64,000 nt of DNA from Candidatus Sulfotelmatobacter sp. (GTDB taxonomy: Bacteria; Vulcanimicrobiota; Vulcanimicrobiia; Vulcanimicrobiales; Vulcanimicrobiaceae). Below the pieces are notes generated by a model. The model was not told the DNA's origin, searched no databases, and saw only the letters and a program-made list of their open reading frames with translations. The stretch spans positions 62,001 through 126,000 of the forward strand of contig DATJRY010000003.1 of the NCBI GenBank assembly GCA_035504415.1, written 5' to 3'. This document shows, piece by piece, positions 37,701 through 42,115 of this stretch. The position numbers were made by a program, and so were the translations under genes. Numbering within the stretch: position 1 is the stretch's first letter; every line of letters begins with the position of its first letter.

Positions 37701-39386
37701 AATGGGCAGCTGAACTACGATAAGCTTCCCAATGGCTCGACCACGTTCAACAGCAATTCAGGGACATCGACGCTTCTGACCGTAGCAGGGTGCAACACTC
37801 ACGGCTTGGAGGTTACATTCAATAATGATGTAGAGAATACGTGGCAATACCTTCCTATTCCGGTGGCTGGAGCTACGGTCGCACTTGACAGCTGGGACTA
37901 CGAGGATGGTATCGCCGCGCCGTTCATTCAGTGGGCGCCCGGCTGGAACCAGAAATTTCCGACTTCCAGCGGTATTTCGTTCGCTGGTCTCACTACGACC
38001 ATCAAGACGATAACGACCAACCCAGTACAAGCGCTACTGGCTAGTCCATATCTACGGAATCTCATTCTGGGAAGCGGTCTCGGGGGCGCATTTTCGACGG
38101 CGGCAGATGACTTGGAGACGCTGTCCAAGCTTGTCGCGGGGGTCGAGCAGATCAAGAAAGGGGGCCTGCTGAACATTCTCTCGGGCGGATTCGATTTGGC
38201 CCAGGTCGCAGTACAGGCCGGCATTCTCCCGGAGACGCTCAACGGCGTTCCCATTGAGCAGGCAGTCCAAAATTATGGGCAGGCGCTGCAATTTCTGAGT
38301 GGGCTCCCAGGCCTCTACGCTGCTTACGAAGAGGGAGGCGTTAACGGTGCAATCCTGGCGGGGACCGAGACCGAAGGGATGCTGTTGGCCGCTGCACCAA
38401 TGATTGCGGAGATCGCGCAGGATGGCCTGATACCGTTCTTGGATGGCACTGGTCTCGGGGCGTCCCCTGCTGAACTTGCGGCGGTGAGCAGCACGTTCTT
38501 GCCTATTGCGGTGGGCGTGGCCTTGATAGTGCTCGTACTTGGCGGTAGTCACGACAATCCTGCGGAGATGCCCGACAAGTACGATACAGCGCGGTACACA
38601 GAGTACATCGGCGAGCTTCAGGGGGATGCGTCCACCGCATACGGACCCGCTTATGACCCGACAACAGACCCGGTGCAGTCGTTGCTAGGCGGCCTTCCGA
38701 TGCTCCAGTACATCGAGGACTGGGTGAAGGCGAATCTTTCCTCGTCGAATTCCGAAATTGCGAACCTAGCGCAACAGCTCTATGGCGAGTACGGGGACAC
38801 TGGAGACGGTCAACTTGCGTTCCAACACGATATTGCGAACGAGTCCGTCGTAGGCGGGACGCTCTCAGGAACCTATGTGACGCTCCACGCAGATGCGGGG
38901 CAGGCGGTTGGGGAGATTCAGATGTTGGAGGAAGCGGTCCAGCCGGCACCGGAGCCGACGTACGGAGGACTCGAGTGGACGGCGTTCATGCTGCCGGATG
39001 GATCGACAGGATATTGGGCTCCGAACGGGGCTGGCGATTATTACTATTATGGACCCGATGGAACGTTGTATCTCGATCCCTATCCGGATGCGGTGCATTC
39101 CGGCGACCAAGGAAATGCCGTCGGCAACGTCGCGACGTATGATTTCCCTCCGTACAGCCCGTCATTGCCAGCGCCTGCCGAAGACTACGGCGGTCTCGAT
39201 TGGACGGCGTTCACGCTCCAGAACGGAGGCGTCGGCTACTGGGCGCCGGACGGGTCCGGGGCGTACTATTATTTCGGCCCGGATGGCACTTTGTACCATG
39301 ATCCATACGCGGGTGAGGTACAGCCCGCCGACCTGGACAACGCGGTGGGCAACGTTGCGACGTATCAGTTCCCGACATCTCCGTGA
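22752..39386 (+). CDS. Giant (5,544-residue) octapeptide-repeat protein in the flagellar cluster
   Basis: No function is recognised. Layout by residue: 1-88 Ser/Thr/Gly/Ala-rich without a Sec signal; about 87-1880 octapeptide repeats of the type L-[ST]-x-x-Q-[IV]-x-[AG] (for example LTTAQIAE, LSATQVAG), arranged in 204-residue super-repeats; about 1890-3536 more diverged octads (LTPSQVDL, LSGDQIGS) with an insert near 1980-2110; about 3540-4000 beta-rich, with a carbohydrate-binding-like end (VSQTISGLTSGQWYALSF); octads again to 4173; a tectonin/propeller-like part about 4213-4437 (AGPDGSIWGV, ASDGSLWSIG); Ala-rich helices; a third octad block about 4657-4813; a unique C-terminal part with one hydrophobic helix (about 5246-5267); and two 75-residue aromatic repeats. 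ATG 22752 has GGGAAGGG upstream. Lying between flgE and flbD without a Sec signal, it could be a flagellar type III substrate (surface adhesin, sheath or filament-associated protein). Octad repeats like these occur in large bacterial surface proteins of unknown function, so a type I-secreted adhesin is the main alternative. Confidence 0.75.
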   Translation: MSLGVSGVTTTPGSALLVAGNGGGTSDTSSQGAASVATAAAASSTSSTTGTTDSYAGSSSDDTGLYTSKGTLALGGEISPDTVPSGDPSTWTQAQIQAMTAADIGSLTQTQLSELSATQMSYFTTSQVSDFSATQLGYLSAPQVAGFATGQISALSLSQIGGLSAADINALSSAQLNSFNTTGKSIQGISTTTLAGVNASQIGLLNATETAALSTTQVAALSTPQLAALTATQIGALTQAQVGSLSATQVGGLTTTQIAGFVAANIQGLTVADIEVLSTAQVAAFTAGAVGNGASTSSSTSYLSGPQLEALSTAQLSATTTAQIGELSPYQVSTLSATDLDSLSAAQLNAFNTTNKSIQGIATTTLAGVNASQIGALNTTQTALLSAAQVAALSAPQVGALSAAQIGAFTTTQVASLTTGELGELTATQIGGLTAAQIGAFSQPQIGGLSATQVAGLTTTQIAGVTAANIQGLTVADIEALSTAQVAAFTTGAVGNGASTSSSTSYLSGTQLQAFSTAQLEAMTTAQIAELSQYQVSALSATDLNSLSAAQLNAFNTTNKSIQGIATTTLANVNASQIGALNTTQTSLLSTAQIAALTSPQVGALSAAQVGAFTTTQIAALTATELGELTPSQIGGLTAAQIGALSQAQIGGFSSTQAAGLTTTQIAGFTAANIQGLSAADIEPLSPAQVAAFATGAVGNGASTSTSTSYLSGTQLDSLSTAQLEALTTAQVGELSPYQVSMLSASDLNALSSAQLNAFNTTNKSIQGIATTTLANVSASQIGALNTTQTALLSTAQVAALTIPQVGALSAAQVGAFTTTQVAACTATQLGELSATQIAGLTAAQISVLSQGQIGGFSSAQIGGMTTTQIAGFTAANVQGLTAFDLQALSTTQVSAIAASAVGNGTSTSGSTSYLSATQLEALSTAQIASLTAAQIGELSQYQVGTLSTADVNAFTAAQLNALSTTNKAIQGISVGTLAGVNASQIGALSAGEIAALSTAQVAALSSSQLSALTAAQVGAFTTTQAAALTATQLGELTASQIGGLTAAQIGTFSQAQLAGFSAAQVANLTTTQIAGFTAANIQGLSAADVQALSTTQVAAFVSTAVGDGTSIATSTSYLSATQLDALSTAQVAALTIAQVGMLSQYQVSALGATQLDALTAAQLDAFNLTDKSIDGIISSTLANVNASQIGALSANELNALTATQVASLTASQLNALSAAQINGLTAAQVDALTPTQLSELGSTQLGALTAGQISGFTPAQIAGLSAPQVASLTTAQIAGISAANVQGLSIADLAGLSAAQIGAFATTTVGNGASTSIATSFFTATQLAALTPTQIAGLTSGQVDELSQYQVSALTAQQINAFSPTQLNSLNVADKSIQGISTATLAGVNASQFAALSANEVAALSTAQVSALSSAQLGAFSAAQIAALTTSQVAALTTTQLAGLMVSQTANLSSTQITALSQAQLSALSTAVVGAFTTSQLAGVTATNIQGLTMAQLQAFSSTQIAALPATAVGNDESTTTSEFLSQAQLEALSSSQVASFTVTQIGELSPYQVAALSANDLNALSSSQLNAFDTYYASIQGISTATIAGLNPTQIGALSTTQTALLTAAQVGALSGGQLAVLSVAQIGAFTKQQVESLSAAQMSVLGTTQLSGLSATQISYLTESAVSGFSATQAASLTASQLSGFGANIQGLSTAAIQALSPGLVSDLTTQQVVYLSPSQVAAFSTAQFEAITPSAFYGLTAQDIAGLSNQLVETISPAQMGELVVGLPGFSNGQLALLTTEQLSSMTYAAELTAGQLASLTPTQVAALPSEAFSQFSAAQWGAFTAADLNALTAAQLAATRSLAGIAPSVLAEVDPRQLAAWSAVWVPPASLIDNAASSPTTLSITSAQLAALSPDQVEVLTPEFLLYAPQAALTQADVQALDPDQVEVLTSAAMANLAPDQMQELDIWQLGSIDPTKLTAAQLAGIGGLLAYLPYGTADELTAAQIAGLSSDDLQALQATENPGEYEINTSEPINDWLFTAIAGALVSGDVVASDTGQPLSTDQMSAIGPLTVGANPDYEKIDLANVLPTLLSALGAGGSITPVLAAETFFDITPSEAAGNISPAAVNEWLEAGSYGLTTAEIEALPTWDVSAIDEGHLRLLPTSTMTAWSNAQLAAVNPTSLGGLDGSQFAAFSVAQIGAFTTAQAGALSASEIQALSTVQFAGFTAIALSGFGATQLAAASPQQLAALGGAQLAALSASAGVGVSAADVQALSPAQVAAFQPGTLAAISDSALEALSPSQVAALTQQQLAALSAHQLEILGITDLDALWGAQIGVLDGTQIAGLDADEIASWTPPQLQAITPTAIPGLTAAQLQALSGVQIASLTTAQFGAVTDAQLAALSDSQIGAITANQAAVLTPSQVDLLSGDQIGSFTLAAIAALAPSVIASLTPAQLSGLTEAQIAVLTQAQIEALSDTQLAALSGGQLAAITADQASVIGDGQVDLLAPNQIGALDPTAIAAFDPGVLGALTAQQMSGLTAEQIQALSDVQVGAITPDGAAGITAQQISAFSPEQIGSFSDAAVDALTAAALSALSLAQIAVLSETAVQDLSADQMSAFSPAQLQSFSDQQVSMISESAVSGITIAAMQSLGDEQIASFDTMTIAGMTTAQLQALSPDQVQSLTAAQLEGTFQRGNGYVGGPSASQLDEVGARFIDELTPQQVANIQSSVIGEIADSTLQEFTPAQVAAFTLPDVESLRPDQAAALTDDQLQALSDLQLGLMGDADWSALSPEQTALLTPAQVDDLGPDQIGALSAEAFAALSSPVLSTLTASQYSGTTANQFAAVSDVQLGALTDSVLGSLTGSQVSELTAGQVDLLTPDQVGALDPDAIASLDPSVIAALSPAQLGGVTVLQADALTAAQIGAMSEPQLDALPVADLQSLGAAQLQAIDPTVVSQLDDSTVEALSAQQVADLTETQLQVLTYDQIGSLTGTQLTSLSGSQLNSFLATQVPGIDFEAFPALTDEQVAELAPTTLAEFTTGQVASFSGEQLAQFEAPQVAALSAADLSSLTSNAIIGLTTAQIAELSTMQFSGFTSNQLTELSPTQVAAISEGVVDSLAAADIAGFSGAALAAMAPDTFASLDADQLGSLTTQQAPALTTAEVGSLSEPQVGEIGVSVLSSLAPTALAETGAVVDQEFSPNVIASLSTSDVAALTNAQLQGLSSAQVGAIDAQQLEALAPEQVAALGSNISSLDTATLSTLNDQQVAAIDPSAVAALSAIQLAALGEDNIAALSGDQLSVISSAQLQALSALEVASIGELSSLSTTALRSLDETQTAALSSAQLSQLTGSNINDLPAAQFAALSAEQAASLSADQVGAIDAENLANVQGSALAALSVAQTQVLSAAQLNGLSTSQVEALGGAQIQSLDPEVLADLQPRIIRALSALQIQSLTLEQLAALTPGQVADLKTDADLATDPDDAAVVDLTPTELSNFTAVQLQALTPSEVASLTGPQLQALSNAQLAEFLPIQLQSLSLTQLNSLLPSQAAALVVPLATLGYELEDMGESGSVNGGDSATEGGALVAGDESGPSQPSFVIVDDTGGSQTLALASSALVADGDFTATTSGGGTLSAATPPVGWPAWSPPAGSDLPIASAMYPVIDAAFRSWISTVPGYGSGGESEYDAISYVYDQLDASGQFTSTELSAAGTALAGIFNWGSIEDQDNGNTGGMENAVPGWSFTVIQAVAPVAQITGTPFTGLTGVTNDQPGWYYAADPNDPTFQIGYDVQTGEWDFENSTNGQGVVSSSLGTAMSYDQAYQLYQAAYNDAPAENPPPETYTVAGLTTAPANGVQTFTNTGSSASLLGNTGVLSDPGDSTVFAPPGTSGAAVIGSNGSVSQTISGLTSGQWYALSFSAMTSIFDELAQGSDQPSQDLGYQSAAPQTIEVTLDGQALGVFSTGSNGDVNPYGTSDWQEFATAAFVGTAGSHVLTITGIAPDGASSSISLTNLQLLTVTPADTPQEPPGAISSLSPTAISQLAPLQLVAANDDDLQSLDQAQFQAITPQQIAFFWGSQIDRFTSTQLSWLTPTQIAGLGADQIGWLGSTVLNGFGSGQLGAVSSLSTISTSDLANLSTKTLETFSAQQAATLTRAQLASLAPQQLAALNPQAWGLFDAAQVNGLTAHQLAALSQSSIAAISNAAASGLSIGGDVQAWASAPVAAATMAPLASISGNVSQLSTSGTVAVALATAGSVGGGGAGAAQLWNGESWVQLQGTWSQVLAGPDGSIWGVTSAGEVERYVVDQWVDQGLSASNIAAGPDGAVYAVGSANTAGGNIYEWNNGKWSDLSLSASQIAVASDGSLWSIGEDGNVYHEVSGSWILAGASATSIAAGSGGSVLIIGQQNTAGGNVSELTSTGWNADSQILASVEVDASGSVIGIDSSGDVLQLQNDGSWNAGVGNPIGAYSYTTSGSPGQSSVANGAYSALEALAAQYTDGASSAQFGEALQQVLDAIASGTASAEQYQLLNGIANAIAYGNADGPTFRGASGVAGLDGANAVAALTAGLVLSTGVSVDPTTLAFLSAGAAIQVARQLGGATPVEVASVLSQTEAPSFNPVSDLSTSAAASLGAQAAPAYSAAAAAIAQLSDSQGDVSAAVNSVLGQLSQNVALGAQGAANIAALSIQQVECLTSSQLIALTADQLGGLTSHQLSSLSIAQINALLPGQFGSLNDDQLEAFTTSQIAGLSAGLLNALNADQIAALSTPQIEALTANQIGGLSGDFINALSAAQIQSLSFAQIGSFGLTQINALSNDQTFALSSSQIESFDPVALQQSISQYSGVGGTVPTEPISVWNPPNQAPTVATTVLVTNATFVSGDYSQVLSVLNGSNLQIQLCAHWIFGDDSASYGSVSGTSRIDTASLHTWIQISSVDQSGNTETFTLGFYLDPQTGKLYGAFNGDLQTASTPYDDRDVIVPLNLAPPLAPMGQQQKTLKQMAIDMVNEMLRYNGQLNYDKLPNGSTTFNSNSGTSTLLTVAGCNTHGLEVTFNNDVENTWQYLPIPVAGATVALDSWDYEDGIAAPFIQWAPGWNQKFPTSSGISFAGLTTTIKTITTNPVQALLASPYLRNLILGSGLGGAFSTAADDLETLSKLVAGVEQIKKGGLLNILSGGFDLAQVAVQAGILPETLNGVPIEQAVQNYGQALQFLSGLPGLYAAYEEGGVNGAILAGTETEGMLLAAAPMIAEIAQDGLIPFLDGTGLGASPAELAAVSSTFLPIAVGVALIVLVLGGSHDNPAEMPDKYDTARYTEYIGELQGDASTAYGPAYDPTTDPVQSLLGGLPMLQYIEDWVKANLSSSNSEIANLAQQLYGEYGDTGDGQLAFQHDIANESVVGGTLSGTYVTLHADAGQAVGEIQMLEEAVQPAPEPTYGGLEWTAFMLPDGSTGYWAPNGAGDYYYYGPDGTLYLDPYPDAVHSGDQGNAVGNVATYDFPPYSPSLPAPAEDYGGLDWTAFTLQNGGVGYWAPDGSGAYYYFGPDGTLYHDPYAGEVQPADLDNAVGNVATYQFPTSP
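23200..27690 (+). repeat. 612-bp (204-codon) super-repeat array in the giant gene
   Basis: An anchor coding for the KSIQGI segment recurs at 23301, 23817, 24429, 25041, 25653, 26265, 26877 and (as ASIQGI) 27486. The spacings are 516, then five of exactly 612 bp, 612, and 609 bp. The first unit is shorter by 96 bp, exactly four octads. Each unit also carries a VGNGAST-Ser/Thr spacer followed by SYLS. Boundaries are approximate, since the phase of the unit is arbitrary. Confidence 0.85.
38961..39384 (+). repeat. Two C-terminal aromatic repeats of 75 codons
   Basis: YGGLEWTAFMLPDG (from 38961) and YGGLDWTAFTLQNG (from 39186) begin two units offset by exactly 225 bp. Both continue through GYWAP, YYY/F-GPDGTLY, DPY and NAVGNVATY. 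The high Tyr/Trp/Gly content suggests beta hairpins or ligand binding at the extreme C-terminus. Confidence 0.85.
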
Positions 39387-39434
39387 TTCCGGAGCACGAA
39401 GGCGTTGTGTGTCTGGCCGCTCGGTTCGCGCCCC

Positions 39435-39947
39435 ATGACTCATCGCGCCCGCACCCTCGCGTTGTGCGCGGCCGCCCTATCTACCTTGATCCTGACGCGA
39501 CTCACGTACGGTCTCGAAACCTCATATTGGACGGACTTCGCGCGTTTCGATGTTGCGCTGATCGTGACCGCTACCGCGGCGTCCGTTACTGTGCTCGGAG
39601 ATCAAGGAGTCCGATGGCGGTCATGTTTGGCCGTACTCGGCATATCCACGTATCTGCAAGCTGCCGAGGCAGCAGTGATGGTGAGTTCGGGGGCACACTG
39701 TGGAACGGCAAGTGGCGACTTCACGTTCGGGCTCGTGTTGGGCAGCCTGGTACTTGCGGAAAACCCGCTCGTGTTGTTCCTCGCGCTGGGCATTGCCTAC
39801 GTTCTAACGCGCTTCGTCCTGCCGAATCAAACGTTTTGGCCCCGAGTGGCCACCATCGCAGGAGCTCTAATAGGCGTCGGTGGGATATCGGCCGCCGCCT
39901 TTTGGGTGCGTATCAGTCTCCAAGGACATCACTGTTGGCAGTTCTGA
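39435..39947 (+). CDS. Small multi-pass membrane protein, unknown
   Basis: 170 residues with about four hydrophobic segments: RTLALCAAALSTLILTRL, VALIVTATAASVTVLG, GLVLGSLVLAENPLVLFLAL and ATIAGALIGVGGISAAAFWV. No family is recognised. It follows the giant gene by under 50 bp on the same strand and may share its transcript. Three Cys residues are present (CGTASG, HHCWQF). ATG 39435 is preferred over an upstream GTG because it places a basic MTHRAR segment before the first helix; no clear ribosome binding site is seen. Codon use is less GC-biased than in the flagellar genes. Confidence 0.55.
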   Translation: MTHRARTLALCAAALSTLILTRLTYGLETSYWTDFARFDVALIVTATAASVTVLGDQGVRWRSCLAVLGISTYLQAAEAAVMVSSGAHCGTASGDFTFGLVLGSLVLAENPLVLFLALGIAYVLTRFVLPNQTFWPRVATIAGALIGVGGISAAAFWVRISLQGHHCWQF

Positions 39948-39973
39948 GCAGCCACTCTAGGAGAAGGAAGGCC

Positions 39974-40801
39974 GTGAGAAAACGTCTCGACGTCGCGGAC
40001 ATCATTGAAGGCGTGTCGCGCGCGCTCGACAAGGCGCCCATCGCGTTGACTTGGGCATTCGGAAGCTCCAAGCAGCAGCAAGGCAGACACATCGACGTGA
40101 TCGCAGTCGCAGAGGGACCGCCGCCGTCCGAGCTCCTCTTTGCGGAGGCGGGGTACGTTTTGCACGTAATGATTGAGACGCCCCGGTCTTTGCGCGCTGA
40201 ATTGGAAGCGCCCCGGCGAGCGGTGACCATTCGGCGTCTTGCTTCGAGCTCGATTGCGTTCGATCATGACGGCATCCTGACCAAGGCGGTGCTTCGCGCG
40301 CGCGAGCTTCTCAATGAGCCGCCGCCACCGTCTGTGTTTCGCGCCGAACTCGAGTTGATCCGAGATGTGCGGGAGACTTTCGCGCGGTTACCCGTGGAGG
40401 CTGGGCCTACACGAGCGCTCGGGCGCGCGGTGCTGCTCGAACGGCTCATGGAGCTGACCCACCTGCGCTGCGGGTGCTGGCCGGCGCATTTCGTGGATGC
40501 GATTGAGGCACTCAGCAATCGGGATCCTGAACTGGGCAAACTCCTTTCGGCTGCTACGCTCGACGATTCGGCTTTACGGTCGCTCATGCGGAAACTATTG
40601 GCAAATAAGCCACAGATCGCGAGCTGGCTGCTGCCGCCAGCCGCCCTTGCTCGATTGAGCCCGGAAGACGCGCAGCACATCCAACCATCTGATCTGCGTC
40701 GAATGACGAAATTGCAAGTGTTGACGATGAAGAGGGTGCATGGCAATGTTCTCGCGCCGCCAGCACGGGCGTACTTAGAGTCGACGATTGGCGCCCACTA
40801 G
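39974..40801 (+). CDS. Hypothetical protein with weak nucleotidyltransferase-like N-terminus
   Basis: 275 residues from a GTG preceded by GGAGAAGGAAGG. An early segment, LTWAFGSSKQQQGRHIDVIAV, recalls the GS...D-x-D active-site pattern of MNT-type nucleotidyltransferases, but the second Asp is absent and the match is weak. The rest is mostly helical and charged (LIRDVRETFARLPVEAG, LLERLMELTHLRC, ALSNRDPELGKLLSA). I cannot assign a function. It follows the membrane protein by 26 bp and precedes flbD. The LSPEDAQHIQPSDLRRMTKL stretch near the end faintly recalls the diverged octads of the giant protein, which may be chance or a fossil link. Confidence 0.5.
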   Translation: MRKRLDVADIIEGVSRALDKAPIALTWAFGSSKQQQGRHIDVIAVAEGPPPSELLFAEAGYVLHVMIETPRSLRAELEAPRRAVTIRRLASSSIAFDHDGILTKAVLRARELLNEPPPPSVFRAELELIRDVRETFARLPVEAGPTRALGRAVLLERLMELTHLRCGCWPAHFVDAIEALSNRDPELGKLLSAATLDDSALRSLMRKLLANKPQIASWLLPPAALARLSPEDAQHIQPSDLRRMTKLQVLTMKRVHGNVLAPPARAYLESTIGAH

Positions 40802-40909
40802 GTGGTCGACTAAGACAACCGAGGCTGCTGGCACGACGGATTCTGTGTTCCGGCCGAGGGACGGCGGCGCCGGGCTCGTGCTATCGTTGGAAACGGACGA
40901 TCTCTAAGG

Positions 40910-40917
40910 AAAGGAGG
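40910..40917 (+). promoter_or_regulatory. Strong ribosome binding site of flbD
   Basis: AAAGGAGG lies five bases before the flbD GTG and fixes that start. The remaining 40802-40909 spacer shows no promoter that I can recognise. Confidence 0.7.
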
Positions 40918-40922
40918 CCGCT

Positions 40923-41129
40923 GTGATCGCGCTTCGTAGGCTGAACAACCAAGCCATCATGGTCAACCCGGATCTCATCGAGTCGCTGGAAGCGACCCCG
41001 GACACGGTCGTGACCCTGACCTCGGGCAACAAGCTCCTGGTGCGGGATTCGATGGAAGAGATCCGCGAGAAGATCATCGAGTTCAAGCGGCGGATCCACG
41101 GGCCCGAGGGCGCGCCGACCGGGCGCTGA
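40923..41129 (+). CDS. flbD: FlbD/SwrD-family flagellar protein
   Basis: 68 residues, the full family length: MIALRRLNNQAIMVNPDLIE, then TVVTLTSGNKLLVRDSMEEI and a basic C-terminal helix. In Bacillus subtilis the homologue SwrD (YlzI) raises motor torque, and it usually lies between flgE and the stator or fliL-fliM genes. Here it stands directly before motA and motB, which supports a role with the stator. Start GTG 40923. Confidence 0.9.
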   Translation: MIALRRLNNQAIMVNPDLIESLEATPDTVVTLTSGNKLLVRDSMEEIREKIIEFKRRIHGPEGAPTGR

Positions 41130-41136
41130 GGTCACC

Positions 41137-41153
41137 GCAGGCTCGGCGCCTGC
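41137..41153 (+). promoter_or_regulatory. Small hairpin between flbD and motA
   Basis: GCAGGC and GCCTGC pair around TCGGC, just after the flbD stop. Further GC-rich pairings follow to about 41215. Without a T-tract it is at most a weak terminator. Confidence 0.3.
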
Positions 41154-41199
41154 CTCGCCGAAGCGGAAGGCAAGCGGGCGTGGCCTCCGTCACACGGGC

Positions 41200-41227
41200 T
41201 CAATCCCGCACGCCGTAGGGCCGATAG
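41200..41227 (+). promoter_or_regulatory. Sigma28-like promoter of motA
   Basis: TCAA (41200-41203), 16 bp, then GCCGATAG (41220-41227), the same -10 box and spacing as before fliF. It would start transcription about 45 bp before the motA start and drive the motA-to-chemotaxis run of genes. Confidence 0.5.
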
Positions 41228-41266
41228 CTACCCTGAGAGCTCTCCCGTTTCCGGTTGCCCTATCGG
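41221..41266 (+). promoter_or_regulatory. Inverted repeat spanning the motA leader
   Basis: CCGATAG (41221-41227) and CTATCGG (41260-41266) are perfect complements. The left arm is the -10 box and the right arm touches the ribosome binding site GGAAAGG before motA. It could be a regulator site; an mRNA hairpin is unlikely because the left arm would not be transcribed from this promoter. Confidence 0.35.
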
Positions 41267-41278
41267 AAAGGCTGTACC

Positions 41279-42112
41279 TTGGATTTCGCGACGATCTTAG
41301 GCCTCGTGCTCGCCATCGGCGGGCTCTTTCTGTCTGCCTGGATCGGGCAAGTCGACGGCCGCATCATCTTCGCGCGTTACGAGGCGTTCTTGCTGGTCTT
41401 CCTCGGCACGGTCGGCGCGACGCTGGTCTCGTTCCCCCTGCAGACGTTCTGGCGCGGCATCACGCTGGGCTTCCGTACCGCCTTCACCGAGCCGATCTAC
41501 CACGAGCGCGAAGTGATCGCGACGCTCGTCTCGTTCGCCGAGAAGGCGCGCCGCGAAGGGCTGCTGGCGCTCGAGAACGAGGCGGCCGCGCTCGAAGACG
41601 ACTTCATGCGCAAGGGCATTCAGCTCGTCATCGACGGGCGCGACACCGACATCATCCGCAAGATCCTCGAGACCGAAGTCGCCTTCGTCCAGGAGCGCAA
41701 CAGCAAGGCCGAAGCGGTCTTCATGACGATGGGCGGCTACTCGCCGACGCTGGGCATCATCGGCACCGTGCTCGGTCTGATCGCGATGCTCAAGAGCCTG
41801 GGCTCGCTGAGCGGCTCGGGCAACGTCGCCGGCACGCTGGGCATCGCGACCGCGCAGGCGTTCGTCGCGACGTTCTTCGGCATCTCGCTGGCGAACTTGC
41901 TGTGGATCCCGATCGCCTCGAAGATCAAGGAGCGCGCCGGCCAGCAGCTGCTGCTGCGCGAGATCATGATCGAAGGCATCCTCTCGATCCAGGCCGGCGA
42001 CAATCCGCGCCTGCTGGAGGAGAAGCTGCACGCCTTCCTCGATCCGGACGAGCGCGAGACGGAGATCGAGGCCGGCGGCGGCGTCCCGGAGCCGGGACTG
42101 GCGGGCGCATAA
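41279..42112 (+). CDS. motA: Flagellar motor stator protein MotA
   Basis: 277 residues, four transmembrane helices (about 2-22, 31-50, 150-172, 185-205). The proton-path Pro is in GGYSPTLGIIGTVLGLI, and the cytoplasmic loop carries the charged residues that face FliG. With MotB it forms the ion channel that drives rotation. The TTG start at 41279 (MDFATILGLVLA) has GGAAAGG at good distance and gives the expected N-terminal helix; a TTG at 41255 would add eight polar residues. Confidence 0.95.
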   Translation: MDFATILGLVLAIGGLFLSAWIGQVDGRIIFARYEAFLLVFLGTVGATLVSFPLQTFWRGITLGFRTAFTEPIYHEREVIATLVSFAEKARREGLLALENEAAALEDDFMRKGIQLVIDGRDTDIIRKILETEVAFVQERNSKAEAVFMTMGGYSPTLGIIGTVLGLIAMLKSLGSLSGSGNVAGTLGIATAQAFVATFFGISLANLLWIPIASKIKERAGQQLLLREIMIEGILSIQAGDNPRLLEEKLHAFLDPDERETEIEAGGGVPEPGLAGA

Positions 42113-42115
42113 CCT

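Noticed and set aside
41130-41278. Cyclic-di-GMP or cobalamin riboswitch before motA
   Set aside because: GC-rich pairings exist, but none of the conserved GEMM or B12-box sequences are present, and the likely promoter lies downstream of most of it.
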